The notes under the pieces are model-generated. The model made no database searches, was not told where the DNA came from, and saw nothing but the letters and a program-made list of their open reading frames with translations. A stretch of 64,000 nt of DNA from Paenibacillus_AB hodogayensis. GTDB lineage: Bacteria > Bacillota > Bacilli > Paenibacillales > NBRC-103111. A program made the position numbers and the translations under genes. Location: contig NZ_BAAAYO010000005.1 in NCBI RefSeq assembly GCF_039536325.1, positions 305,773 through 369,772 on the forward strand. Reading direction: 5' to 3'. Numbering within the stretch: the stretch's first letter is position 1; each line of letters starts with the position of its first letter. Of the stretch, positions 23,827 through 32,112 are shown piece after piece.

Positions 23827-25342
23827 ACCAAAGTCAAAATTGTTGCGCACCGTAGGCGGCCTGACGCTGATCGCTACCTTGACGGTACCGGTGCTGGCGG
23901 CCTGCAACAAAGGCAGCGGCGACAACGACAAGACGGAGCGGGTGCTGCGAATCGCTACCCAATATTATGGGGAAGAGGACGAATATTTCCGTCAGCAGTT
24001 CACCGAAATTTTCGAATACAACAACCCGAACATCAAGATCGAGATCGTCTCGGCCATGGACCCGGGCCGGTACCGGTACGGCAACAACCCTGAGAACGAG
24101 AAGCCGGAAGATCCGAACGAGAAAATGAAAGAGCTGATCAACGGCGCGAACCCGCCCGACATCGTTATGTTGAATTTCGAACAGCTTCCCGACCTGATCC
24201 AGAACAATATGCTTCAACAGCTAGACACGAATATTACGAAGGACAAATTCGATCTGTCCGATGTCGTCCCGGCCGTCATAGAAGGCCTCAAGTCCGCCGG
24301 GGACGGCAAGTTGTTCGCTCTTGCGCCTACGTTCTCCTCGCAGGTGCTGTTGTACAACAAGAAGCCGTTCGATGATGCAGGCGTCAAATATCCGACGGAC
24401 GGCATGACTTGGGATGAGATATTCGATCTGGCCCGCCGGGTTTCCAAAGGCGATGGAGAAGACCGCGTCTATGGTTTCGGGTTCAGCCAGTACAGCTACG
24501 GATCGAAGGAAAACCTGTTCTATGAAATGAACAATTACTCCGCGCCGCTTCAGCTGCGCATGTTCAATGATACGGCGGACAAAATGACGGTCGACTCCGA
24601 TGGCTGGGAAAAAGTATGGTCGACCATGATCCAACTGAGCAAGGAAAAAATATTCCCGGAACCGATCGATTACAACAAGATGGATGGGCTCCGTCGCGCG
24701 GCCATGGACAACGGTTCGTACAACCCGTTCCAGGGCAATCCGTTCATGAGCGGCAAGCTGGCGATGTCGCTCGGCCAGCAGTATACCTTGAATGAACTGA
24801 TCCAAGCGAACAAAAACGCGCAAAACATTAAAGGCTATACCCCGATCGATTGGGACATTGTCTCGATGCCGACGCACCCCGAAGCGAAGGGAATTGGCGG
24901 CAACGTGTATTTGAACGGGCTGATGGGGATCAATGCCAAGGCGCAAAACCCGAACGACGCTTGGAAATTCATCAAGTTCATCAACGGCGAGGATTGGGCG
25001 AGATTGAAGTCCAAGAGCGTGAACCAGCTCGTGTCCCGCACCAAATACATCCAGCCTCGCGACGGCCTGCAGTATAACATCAAGGCGTTCTATGCGACTA
25101 AGCCGGTGCCGATCGAGAGCGAAATGAGCAGACTGTACCGTCAATATCCGAACATCGGTCAAGTGAACCAAATGGGGATGCAATATTTCAAGAAAGCGAT
25201 CGACGGCACGTCCACGGTGCGCGACGCGCTCAAGGAATGGCAGACGGCCGGTGATGCCGCGCTCAAGCAGTTGAAGGAGAATCCGAACGCCCAGATCGAT
25301 ATGTCGGGCGGCATGGGCGCCGCGTCGGCAATGCCCAGGTAA
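23819..25342 (+). CDS. extracellular solute-binding lipoprotein (family 1 type)
   Basis: 507 residues. Lipoprotein signal with lipobox VPVLAAC (Cys29), then an Asp/Lys linker. The fold is that of carbohydrate-type family 1 binding proteins: NPNIKIEIVS near the N-terminus, PPDIVMLNFEQLPDLIQNN, TFSSQVLLYNKKPFDDAG and DGMTWDEIFDLARRV. The C-terminus is Gly/Met/Ala-rich. Its position as the last gene of an export-type operon is odd, since such proteins usually pair with MalFG-like permeases, which are absent here. It may act as a ligand sensor or chaperone for the exporter, or simply be co-regulated. A terminator follows. Confidence 0.87.
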   Translation: MTKPKSKLLRTVGGLTLIATLTVPVLAACNKGSGDNDKTERVLRIATQYYGEEDEYFRQQFTEIFEYNNPNIKIEIVSAMDPGRYRYGNNPENEKPEDPNEKMKELINGANPPDIVMLNFEQLPDLIQNNMLQQLDTNITKDKFDLSDVVPAVIEGLKSAGDGKLFALAPTFSSQVLLYNKKPFDDAGVKYPTDGMTWDEIFDLARRVSKGDGEDRVYGFGFSQYSYGSKENLFYEMNNYSAPLQLRMFNDTADKMTVDSDGWEKVWSTMIQLSKEKIFPEPIDYNKMDGLRRAAMDNGSYNPFQGNPFMSGKLAMSLGQQYTLNELIQANKNAQNIKGYTPIDWDIVSMPTHPEAKGIGGNVYLNGLMGINAKAQNPNDAWKFIKFINGEDWARLKSKSVNQLVSRTKYIQPRDGLQYNIKAFYATKPVPIESEMSRLYRQYPNIGQVNQMGMQYFKKAIDGTSTVRDALKEWQTAGDAALKQLKENPNAQIDMSGGMGAASAMPR

Positions 25343-25378
25343 CGAAAGCCGATTTAACCAAGTAAGTTGAGACGATTG

Positions 25379-25413
25379 AAAAGCCGGCCGCAGCGATGCG
25401 GACCGGCTTTTCG
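25379..25413 (+). terminator. rho-independent terminator of the export operon
   Basis: AAAAGCCGG-CCGCA-GCGA-TGCGG-A-CCGGCTTTT hairpin ending in T residues. Confidence 0.85.
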
Positions 25414-25496
25414 CGCGCCTGGCATCGAATTATCCCGCCGGACTAGCCGAACCGTGCTATAATGGAACTAATCGGACATCAAGGGGGAGACAAGCT

Positions 25497-26051
25497 ATGG
25501 CAAAGCGCGTGCACAGCAAGGAAGTCAAGGAGGCCGTGTTCCGAAAGCTTGAAGAGCGCGGCGTCGGGCTGGACGATATCGCGCAGATCGTCTTTGAAAT
25601 GCAGTCTCCGTACAATGCCGGCCTGACAATGGATAAATGTCTGGAAAGCGTATATGCGGTATTGGAGAAGCGCGAGCTGCAGCATGCTCTGCTTGTCGGC
25701 ATCGAGCTGGACCAGTTGGCCGAGCGGAACATGCTGTCCGAGCCGCTGCAATCGATCGTCGCCACCGACGAAGGGTTGTTCGGCTGCGACGAGACGCTCG
25801 CCCTCGGCTCCGTATTCGGCTATGGCAGCATTGCCGTAACGACATTCGGCCATTTGGACAAACATAAGGTCGGCATCATCAAACGCCTCGACACGAAAAG
25901 CGGGACAGGCGTCCACACGTTTCTGGACGATCTCGTAGCAAGCATCGCAGCTTCAGCGGCCAGCCGGATCGCGCATCGGCTGCGCGACGAGGAGGAGCGT
26001 GACGAGCAGTTGGCGCAAACGGCCGCCGCACGTGAGGAAACCGCGATTTAA
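25497..26051 (+). CDS. PgpA/YutG-like phosphatidylglycerophosphatase A-family protein
   Basis: 184 residues, soluble in appearance. The segment HSKEVKEAVFRKLEERGVGL, then IAQIVFEMQSPYNAGLTMD and the later FGYGSIAVTTFGHLDK, followed by the Asp-rich HTFLDDLVASIAASAASRIAH, are the hallmarks of Firmicute YutG, a PgpA-related protein. PgpA enzymes dephosphorylate phosphatidylglycerophosphate; the Bacillus type lacks the transmembrane part and its activity is less certain. ATG 25497 follows AAGGGGGAGACAAGCT. Monocistronic, with a terminator downstream. Confidence 0.85.
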   Translation: MAKRVHSKEVKEAVFRKLEERGVGLDDIAQIVFEMQSPYNAGLTMDKCLESVYAVLEKRELQHALLVGIELDQLAERNMLSEPLQSIVATDEGLFGCDETLALGSVFGYGSIAVTTFGHLDKHKVGIIKRLDTKSGTGVHTFLDDLVASIAASAASRIAHRLRDEEERDEQLAQTAAAREETAI

Positions 26052-26112
26052 ACGGATTGGGGCTCCGATTCGGGAGTCGCCGAATGTTTATGCACTTTAT
26101 ACGGTTTTACGA

Positions 26113-26139
26113 TCCCCGAACCCGGTTCGGGGATTTTTT
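26113..26139 (+). terminator. rho-independent terminator after PgpA-like gene
   Basis: TCCCCGAAC-C-GGTTCGGGGA followed by TTTTTT. Confidence 0.85.
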
Positions 26140-26229
26140 GTTCCTGTCTGGCATATTTTCGTAAAAAAACGCCTCTTGTGGGATATGCTAATACAAAGGA
26201 ATGGAATTCAGGAAAGGGATGAACGGGTC

Positions 26230-26397
26230 ATGATGAGATGGGTGTATTGGGTCAAGCTGTACGAAAGCAAATTTCAAGCAGGCTGCTTGGCCAAGCGGAT
26301 GGAGGAAGACTGGTGGATATACGGATATGAATGCCCGCAGACGGTAGAGGTTTACCGTTCCAAAAAAGGCCGCTTCGGCGTACGGTACCAGCTGTAG
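26230..26397 (+). CDS. small hypothetical protein (55 residues)
   Basis: A 55-codon frame with GGAAAGGG upstream of ATG 26230. The product is rich in aromatic and basic residues (MRWVYWVKLYESKF at the front, EEDWWIYGYECPQTVEVY in the middle) and has no membrane segment. The even codon use and ribosome site support translation. No family recognised. Confidence 0.5.
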   Translation: MMRWVYWVKLYESKFQAGCLAKRMEEDWWIYGYECPQTVEVYRSKKGRFGVRYQL

Positions 26398-26417
26398 CCG
26401 AAGTGTGAATTTTTTTG

Positions 26418-26447
26418 TTGACATGCGGTTGAAGAATAGTGTATATT
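26418..26447 (+). promoter_or_regulatory. promoter of tRNA cluster
   Basis: TTGACA (26418-26423), 18 nt, TATATT (26442-26447), about 42 bp before tRNA-fMet. Confidence 0.8.
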
Positions 26448-26489
26448 TAACTTTGTCGCTGTTCGAGGACAGGTCAGATTTACCAACGA

Positions 26490-26563
<74 letters not shown>

Positions 26564-26582
26564 TAATGCTTTTCAGAATTAA

Positions 26583-26656
26583 GGGCCCTTAGCTCAGTTG
26601 GTTAGAGCGGTCGGCTCATAACCGATTGGTCGGGGGTTCGAGTCCCTCAGGGCCCA
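26583..26656 (+). tRNA. tRNA with CAT anticodon, probably tRNA-Ile2 (lysidine type)
   Basis: 74-nt cloverleaf starting GGGCCCTTAGCTCAG, anticodon loop CTCATAA, T-arm GGTTCGAGT, acceptor closed by AGGGCCC plus A73. The CTCATAA loop and the GG-CCCTTAGCTCAG acceptor/D-arm resemble bacterial tRNA-Ile2, whose C34 is changed to lysidine by TilS, more than elongator tRNA-Met (usually TTCATAC). No encoded CCA. Confidence 0.78.
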
Positions 26657-26685
26657 TCCTCACAATCCTGTACGCCAGGATATCT

Positions 26686-26717
26686 AGACTGCCGAGAAAG
26701 CTTCGGCAGTCTTTTTA
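26686..26717 (+). terminator. terminator of the tRNA cluster
   Basis: AGACTGCCGA-GAAAGC-TTCGGCAGTCT followed by TTTTT. The 26718-27064 stretch beyond holds the cre-like site below; I see no gene or known riboswitch in the rest. Confidence 0.85.
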
Positions 26718-27021
26718 GTTTTTACCGCGATCCATAAACGACTGAAGACAATGAAATCGTCCGGATCGATCCTATTATTGTCCCGATCGGCCATGACGAT
26801 GAGGGTTGCAGTGATTATGATGGAGATAGGAAAGCGATTCATCATGATGCAACGACGAGACGTTCGTCCGAAGCGGGCATAAGGCAGTGTAACCGTGTGG
26901 GATTCCTAAGGTCGCAGTCGCACCGCTGTCCCGCAGGCAAACACTGGCCCGGATGGCAGGCTGGAGCAAGCGGCGCTTCAAGAAGGCGTAGGGTTGCTCG
27001 GGCGGGACGATAACGGTCTCA

Positions 27022-27037
27022 TTGTAAGCGATTTCAT
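27022..27037 (+). promoter_or_regulatory. cre-like (CcpA/LacI-family) operator
   Basis: TTGTAAGCGATTTCAT matches the catabolite-responsive element consensus WTGNNARCGNWWWCAW at every position. It lies 28 bp before the leader peptide and 69 bp before the first oxidoreductase gene, so carbon catabolite control or control by a LacI-type regulator is likely. Confidence 0.65.
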
Positions 27038-27064
27038 TATATTCGTAAAAAAGAGAGGCAGGTG

Positions 27065-27103
27065 ATGCTTCCGTTGTCCGGTTCGGGCGAGCGGAAGCGC
27101 TAA
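27065..27103 (+). CDS. 12-residue leader peptide coupled to the oxidoreductase gene
   Basis: ATG 27065 follows AGAGAGGCAGGTG and opens a 12-codon frame (MLPLSGSGERKR) that stops 2 bases before the next ATG at 27106. The oxidoreductase gene itself has only a weak ribosome site, which lies inside this small frame. The arrangement points to translational coupling. The peptide has no regulatory codon run that would suggest attenuation. Confidence 0.5.
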   Translation: MLPLSGSGERKR

Positions 27104-27105
27104 CG

Positions 27106-28212
27106 ATGGCACTGAAAATCGGGATTGTAGGATTGAACGGCATCGGCAAAAACCATGCGGCTTGTTACCAGGAGGAAGAGCTGGCCGACCTGATCGCCGT
27201 ATGCGACGTGGTCAAGGAACGCGCCGATGCGGTAGCGGAGAAGTACGGGGTCAAAGCGTATTACAGCTTGAAGGATATGATCGAGAACGAACCCGATCTG
27301 CAGATCGTCGACGTCACGACCGGTGGTATCGACAACGGAAGCTGGCACTTCGAACCGGCAATGGAGGCGGTCGCCGCCGGGAAGCACGTGCTGGTGGAGA
27401 AGCCGATCTGTCACGATATCCGCCAAGCGCGCGAGCTGGTCGCCTTTGCCGAAAAGCAGAAGGTGTATCTCGGCTGCAATTTGAATCATTACTTCACGCC
27501 TCCGGCCGAGAAGGCGAAGCAATATATCGACAACGGCGAGATCGGGGAGCTTGTGTATTGCTTGGCGAAAATGGGCTTTAACGGCGGCGAGCTGAATTAT
27601 GCGCTGGCCAAGTCGCCGAAAATCAAAGGCCATCCGTATTTTCATATGAAGGCGTTTCTTACCCATCCGTTCAGCGTCATGCGGCACTTCTGCGGGGATA
27701 TCACCCACATCCAGACGTTCTCCGACCGTCCTGGCTTCCGGCGCAGCGCAGGCGACGTCATGGTATCGGTCAACAGCATTCACGTCAAGTTCGCCAACGG
27801 CGGCGTCGGGTATCTGCTCAGTCAAAGAGGAGATGCGGCATACGGCCTCGGCGGCTGGTGGAGCGTAGAGGTTGCGGGAACCAAGGGTACGTTCTGCATC
27901 GAGAATTGCGTCGAGAAGGTATCGTTCTGGAAAGCCGAGAAGGGCATACCGGCTATAAGCGTACAGCCACAGCCGGAAGTGACCGATTACGGCACCAACG
28001 ATTTCAACCGCACGTTCAACAACCGGCTGCACGCCTTCCTGGAAGATATCTCGAACGGCGTGCCGCGCGACCAGCTGCGGGCGAACGGCCGGGATGCGCT
28101 GGCCGTGCTGGAGTATACGTTTGCCGTCATCGAATCGTACGAAAGCGGCGGCGAGCTTGTCAGACCGCACGCGCTGCCTGCCTTGACCGGCGATCCGCAT
28201 TTTATGAAATAA
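27106..28212 (+). CDS. Gfo/Idh/MocA-family NAD(P)-dependent oxidoreductase
   Basis: 368 residues. N-terminal Rossmann fold (KIGIVGLNGIGKNHA with the G-x-x-G-x-G loop, then IAVCDV with the acidic end of beta2). The family EKPI motif with catalytic Lys (HVLVEKPICHD) lies near residue 105. A C-terminal alpha/beta dimerisation domain includes the HPFSVMRHFCGD segment that carries active-site His/Asp residues. These enzymes oxidise or reduce hydroxyls on sugars and inositols. First gene of the 27.1-36.1 kb cluster, 25 bp before an isomerase gene, a pairing typical of inositol- or 3-ketosugar-type catabolism. Substrate unknown. Confidence 0.9.
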   Translation: MALKIGIVGLNGIGKNHAACYQEEELADLIAVCDVVKERADAVAEKYGVKAYYSLKDMIENEPDLQIVDVTTGGIDNGSWHFEPAMEAVAAGKHVLVEKPICHDIRQARELVAFAEKQKVYLGCNLNHYFTPPAEKAKQYIDNGEIGELVYCLAKMGFNGGELNYALAKSPKIKGHPYFHMKAFLTHPFSVMRHFCGDITHIQTFSDRPGFRRSAGDVMVSVNSIHVKFANGGVGYLLSQRGDAAYGLGGWWSVEVAGTKGTFCIENCVEKVSFWKAEKGIPAISVQPQPEVTDYGTNDFNRTFNNRLHAFLEDISNGVPRDQLRANGRDALAVLEYTFAVIESYESGGELVRPHALPALTGDPHFMK

Positions 28213-28237
28213 CGACCACATGGGAGGAAACGAACCG

Positions 28238-29041
28238 ATGATCAAGCTTGGCGTCAATTCCGTATTGTTCAAACAGTTTGACTTCGCGACAGCGGCAAAG
28301 CAAATTGCGCTTTGCGGCTATGACGGAGTGGAGATAGCGGCCATCAAGGGGATGTGCGAGCATCTGGATCTGAGCCGGTGGAAGGAGCAGAGCGGCGAGC
28401 TGCGGGCGATCGTCGAGGACAACGGGCTGGAGCTGCTGTCGACCGAGGTGGCGTCGCTTAGCGAGGAGCGGCTGCTGCCGGCCTTCGAGGCGGCGGCGGA
28501 GCTCGGCATACCGGTCATCAATGTCGGGCCGGGCGGCAAGCTGGGGGTGGAGGAGGACGTGCAAGCCTCCATCGAGACATTAGCGCGGCTGTCCGAGAAA
28601 GCGGCGGCTTACGGAGTCGTTCTGTGCGTCAAGGCGCATGTCGGCAACGCGATCCACAATACCCCGACGACGCTGCGGGCGATGCGGGAGATCGCTTCCT
28701 CCGCATTCGGCATCGACATGGACCCGAGCCATATTCACCGTGCCGGCGAAAATGCCGAAGAGGCGCTGCCGGCCGTGCTCAGCCGGGTCAAGCATGTGCA
28801 CATCCGCGACTGCAAAGGCCGCGAGCAGGGCCCCGGTCCGATCGGGCTGCAGGCGTGCGGACGCGGCGACATCGATCTGTTCGGCTACTGCAAGGCGATG
28901 GTCGACGGAGGCTATGACGGTCCGGTCGTCCTGGAGGTAATCGGCGCCGGTCCCGATCATTCGCTGGACCAAGTGTCTATCGTAGCGGCCGAATCGTACG
29001 GCTATTTGAATTCATGTCTCAAAAAACTCGGAGCCCGCTGA
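28238..29041 (+). CDS. sugar phosphate isomerase/epimerase (AP endonuclease family 2 TIM barrel)
   Basis: 267 residues. Xylose-isomerase-like TIM barrel with IKLGVNSVLF at the N-terminus, GYDGVEIAAIKG, the metal-ligand segments FGIDMDPSHIHRAG and VKHVHIRDCKG, and VVLEVIG near the end. Family members include IolE, IolI and hydroxypyruvate isomerases; they often act one step after a Gfo/Idh oxidoreductase. ATG 28238 follows GGAGGAAACG. Cytoplasmic. It sits between an oxidoreductase and a sulfatase-fold gene in one transcription unit. Confidence 0.88.
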   Translation: MIKLGVNSVLFKQFDFATAAKQIALCGYDGVEIAAIKGMCEHLDLSRWKEQSGELRAIVEDNGLELLSTEVASLSEERLLPAFEAAAELGIPVINVGPGGKLGVEEDVQASIETLARLSEKAAAYGVVLCVKAHVGNAIHNTPTTLRAMREIASSAFGIDMDPSHIHRAGENAEEALPAVLSRVKHVHIRDCKGREQGPGPIGLQACGRGDIDLFGYCKAMVDGGYDGPVVLEVIGAGPDHSLDQVSIVAAESYGYLNSCLKKLGAR

Positions 29042-29107
29042 CACGTTTGGGCAGGCGCCGCAACGAAATCAGTCTTCCCGACGGGAAGCTAACAGGAGGA
29101 TACCGCC

Positions 29108-30487
29108 ATGGCATCGAATAAATCCAATATCATCGTTTTTGGCATCGACAGCTTGCGCCGCGATCATATGAGCTCGTACGGCTATTCCCGGCTTACGACG
29201 CCGCATCTCGACAAAATCGCCTCCGAGGGCGTTCTGTTCGAGCAGCATTTCAGCCCGAGCATCCCGACGACACCCGCTTACGCTTCGATGCTTACCGGCA
29301 TGGACACGTTCGGCACCGACGTGGTCGCGCTCCGTCACAAGGGACCGCTTGGCGCGCATGTCCGGACTTTGCCTGAGGTGCTTCGCGACAACGGCTACAA
29401 CACGACGTGCATCGGTTTTACCGGCAATCCGTCGTCGCGAGGCTTCGATACGTACCTCAACTACGAGTCGTGGCTCCCCGACGACACGGGGCGGTCGCCG
29501 AAGGCCCATAAATTGAACGAGGTCGCCATCCCCGAGCTGGAGAGGCTGGCAGCCGACGACAAGCCGTTCTTTCTGTTCCTGCGGCATATGGACCCGCATT
29601 CGCCTTATTTGCCGCCGCAGCCGTACGAGCGGGCTTTCTACGGCAGCGATGAGAAGGACCCGGATAATCGGGGCATGGAGCCGGTGTACGATTTCAAGCC
29701 GTTCGCCGATTTCCTGAAATCGTGGATACCGGAGGGCGTTACCGATCCCGATTACGTGAGCGCCCAATACGACGGGGCCGTAGCCTATATGGATGCTTGT
29801 ATCCAGCGGCTGTTCGCGAAACTGGAAGCCCTTGGGCTTACCGAAGAAACGCTGATCGTCATCACGTCCGACCATGGCGAGACGCTGTACGAGCACGACT
29901 GCTATTTCGACCACCATGGCTTATACGACTGCACGCTGGTCGTCCCGCTCATTATTAAATTTCCCGGCGTCGTGCCGGCAGGCAAGCGCGTAGCGGACGT
30001 CTCGCTCATTCACGATATTATGCCGACCGTGCTCGATCTGCTCGGCGTGGAGAGCGGCATCGAGTTCGACGGACAAAACCTGGCCCGCGGCCTGCGCGGC
30101 GAGGCGACCGACAAGATCAGCGAGTTTTACATTACCGAATGCACTTGGATGCGGAAGCACGGCTGGCGCACCCCGGAGTGGAAGCTGATTCGCGCGCTGG
30201 AGCCGGATTTTCATTTCAAGCCCGAGGTGGAGCTGTACAACCTGATCCGGGACCCCGGGGAGAACGTCAATGTGGCGGAGCAGGAGCCGGAGGTCGTTGC
30301 CTTGCTGGAGAAAAGGATGCTTGATTATATAGCCAAACGGGAAGGCCAGACGCAGCGGCAAAATCCGATCTATACGAACCTGAACTGGCACGGCAAAGGC
30401 AAGACGTTCGCCTCGTCGCAGGAAGCGTATGACGCGATGCATATCGGATCGATCGGCAACGCCCGTTCCTTGCAGGAGAAAAAATAA
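29108..30487 (+). CDS. sulfatase-fold enzyme with Thr at the nucleophile position (I)
   Basis: 459 residues, alkaline-phosphatase superfamily. Metal-site motifs are present: FGIDSLRRDH at the N-terminus and TSDHGETLYEHD in the second half, plus HMDPHSPYLPP. In the classical sulfatase signature C/S-x-P-x-R-x4-T-G, this protein has TTPAYASMLTG: Thr54 replaces the Cys/Ser that becomes formylglycine, and Tyr replaces the Arg. It may be a phospho-ester hydrolase or transferase using Thr, as in the lipoteichoic acid synthase or phosphoethanolamine transferase branches, rather than a sulfatase. No signal peptide. GGAGGATACCGCC precedes the ATG. Confidence 0.82.
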   Translation: MASNKSNIIVFGIDSLRRDHMSSYGYSRLTTPHLDKIASEGVLFEQHFSPSIPTTPAYASMLTGMDTFGTDVVALRHKGPLGAHVRTLPEVLRDNGYNTTCIGFTGNPSSRGFDTYLNYESWLPDDTGRSPKAHKLNEVAIPELERLAADDKPFFLFLRHMDPHSPYLPPQPYERAFYGSDEKDPDNRGMEPVYDFKPFADFLKSWIPEGVTDPDYVSAQYDGAVAYMDACIQRLFAKLEALGLTEETLIVITSDHGETLYEHDCYFDHHGLYDCTLVVPLIIKFPGVVPAGKRVADVSLIHDIMPTVLDLLGVESGIEFDGQNLARGLRGEATDKISEFYITECTWMRKHGWRTPEWKLIRALEPDFHFKPEVELYNLIRDPGENVNVAEQEPEVVALLEKRMLDYIAKREGQTQRQNPIYTNLNWHGKGKTFASSQEAYDAMHIGSIGNARSLQEKK

Positions 30488-30521
30488 CGACAGCCGAAAG
30501 CGGCGGGAAGGATGGATGACG

Positions 30522-31529
30522 ATGATTCGTGTGGCGGTGATCGGCGTCAACCATATAGGAAACATTCATTGCCGCGCGTACCGGCAGCATCCGGATACGG
30601 AGCTTGCCGCCGTATGCGATCTGCTTCCCGAGCGTGCGGAGAAGGCCGGGCTGGAGCATGGCGTTCCCGCCTATACCGACATGCGGGAGATGCTGGACAA
30701 GGAACAGATCGACGCGGTTATCGTCGCTACGGCGGGCGTCGAGAAGGGCAGCCACCATTTCGCGCCCGTTATGGCCGCTATCGAGGCGGGTAAGGACGTC
30801 TTTGTCGAGAAGCCGATATCCAACCGGATCGAGGAAGCCAGACAGATGGTCGCTTTCGCTCGCGAGAAAGGGGTAAGGTTCGCCTGCAATCTGAACCACC
30901 GATTCTCGCCCGCCGCTTACCGCGCCAAGGAGCTGGCGACGGAAGGGAAGCTCGGCTCGCTGTTGTTTCTGAATATGCGGCTGACGATTCGCAACGGACA
31001 GGACGAGACGGAATGGTTCCATATGCGTGCGCTCCACCCGCATTCGATCGACGTGCTGCGTTATTTCGGCGGGGATATCGCCCGGGTTCAGGCGTTTATG
31101 ACCAAAGCGCCGGACCGGAAGACATGGTCGACCGTATCGGTCAATCTGCAATTCGCTTCCGGGGCCGTCGGGCATTTGACCGGCAGCTATGACATGTCCA
31201 TGCGCCATCCGATCGAATGCTGCGAGGTGGCCGGCAGCGAGGGGCGGCTCGTCCTCGACAACGTATACGAGAGCATGACCTATTACCCGCATCATTCGCA
31301 CGAGCTGACCGTATACCGCAACCCGATATTCGGCGGCATGCAAGGCTTCGACGATACGTTCCGGCAGCGGATCAACCGGTTCGTCGAGCAGCTCAAGGCG
31401 GGAGATGCCCCGGATGAGATCGAGGCTTCCGGAGCGGACGCGCTGGCCGCGCAGGAAGTGATCGAGGCGGCGATCCGCTCGCATCAGCTTGGCGGGGCTC
31501 CGGTCGACGTGCCGGCTATGGCGACCTAA
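30522..31529 (+). CDS. Gfo/Idh/MocA-family oxidoreductase (second)
   Basis: 335 residues. MIRVAVIGVNHIGNIHCRAY with the dinucleotide loop, VFVEKPISNRIEEARQM with the catalytic Lys near residue 95, CNLNHRFSPAAYRAK, and HPHSIDVLRYFGGD with the likely His/Asp catalytic pair. It resembles the first oxidoreductase of the cluster in length and motif order but is clearly a different paralogue. Start at 30522 is chosen because GGGAAGGA lies 9 nt upstream. The gap to the APS-kinase gene is 31 bp. It probably handles a related intermediate of the same pathway. Confidence 0.88.
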   Translation: MIRVAVIGVNHIGNIHCRAYRQHPDTELAAVCDLLPERAEKAGLEHGVPAYTDMREMLDKEQIDAVIVATAGVEKGSHHFAPVMAAIEAGKDVFVEKPISNRIEEARQMVAFAREKGVRFACNLNHRFSPAAYRAKELATEGKLGSLLFLNMRLTIRNGQDETEWFHMRALHPHSIDVLRYFGGDIARVQAFMTKAPDRKTWSTVSVNLQFASGAVGHLTGSYDMSMRHPIECCEVAGSEGRLVLDNVYESMTYYPHHSHELTVYRNPIFGGMQGFDDTFRQRINRFVEQLKAGDAPDEIEASGADALAAQEVIEAAIRSHQLGGAPVDVPAMAT

Positions 31530-31560
31530 CATACCGACATAACAAACATGAGGAGAGCTT

Positions 31561-32079
31561 ATGAGCGCGCAAGGAAACGTACTTTGGTTTACCGGCTTGT
31601 CCGGTTCAGGGAAAACGACGACGGCGGCATTCGTGCGGAACGAACTGCTTGCCCAAAGCCGCCGCGTCGAGCTGTTGGACGGCGACGAGCTGCGGCAGAC
31701 GATATGCAAGGGACTCGGCTTTACCCGCGAGGAGCGGATGGAGAATATCAAACGCATCGTGTACGTGGCCGGCTTGCTGGCCAAGCACGGCGTGGACGTG
31801 CTCGTTTCCGCGATAACTCCTTATGCGGAGATGCGCGAATACGCGCGGGAGAAGCTCCCCGGCTACATGGAAATTTTCGTGCAATGCCCGCTCGACGAAT
31901 GCGAGCGGCGCGATGTCAAAGGGCTGTACGCCAAGGCGCGCCGCGGCGAGCTCAACCATTTTACAGGCATATCCGATCCGTACGACATCCCGCTTAACCC
32001 GGATATTACGATCTGTACCGCGTCGGCTTCGCTCGAGCAAAATAATGCGGTCATCCTGGCGCGGCTTGGTTACAAGTAA
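31561..32079 (+). CDS. cysC: adenylyl-sulfate (APS) kinase homologue
   Basis: 172 residues, full CysC length. P-loop GLSGSGKTT (12-20), LLDGDELRQ (the D-G-D motif), FTREERMENIKRI, SAITPYAEMR, and RDVKGLYAKARRGE with FTGISDPYDIP, all canonical. CysC phosphorylates APS to PAPS, the sulfonate donor; a homologue in Campylobacter (Cj1415) instead phosphorylates a cytidine diphosphoramidate. No sulfate adenylyltransferase or PAPS reductase gene is in the window. The kinase sits inside an operon of oxidoreductases and sulfatase-fold enzymes, which is unusual. RBS GAGGAG before ATG 31561. Confidence 0.85.
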   Translation: MSAQGNVLWFTGLSGSGKTTTAAFVRNELLAQSRRVELLDGDELRQTICKGLGFTREERMENIKRIVYVAGLLAKHGVDVLVSAITPYAEMREYAREKLPGYMEIFVQCPLDECERRDVKGLYAKARRGELNHFTGISDPYDIPLNPDITICTASASLEQNNAVILARLGYK

Positions 32080-32112
32080 ACTTGACGCCGCAGCCCGTTT
32101 GGAGGACACTTA

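Noticed and set aside
26718..27021. Possible riboswitch between the tRNA genes and the sulfatase cluster
   Set aside because: I looked for T-box, cobalamin, purine and glycine signature strings and found none in correct order.
26775..27149. A 124-codon minus-strand frame before the sulfatase cluster
   Set aside because: Low-complexity His/Asn/Pro composition, no ribosome site, and it overlaps the cre site, leader peptide and start of the oxidoreductase gene.
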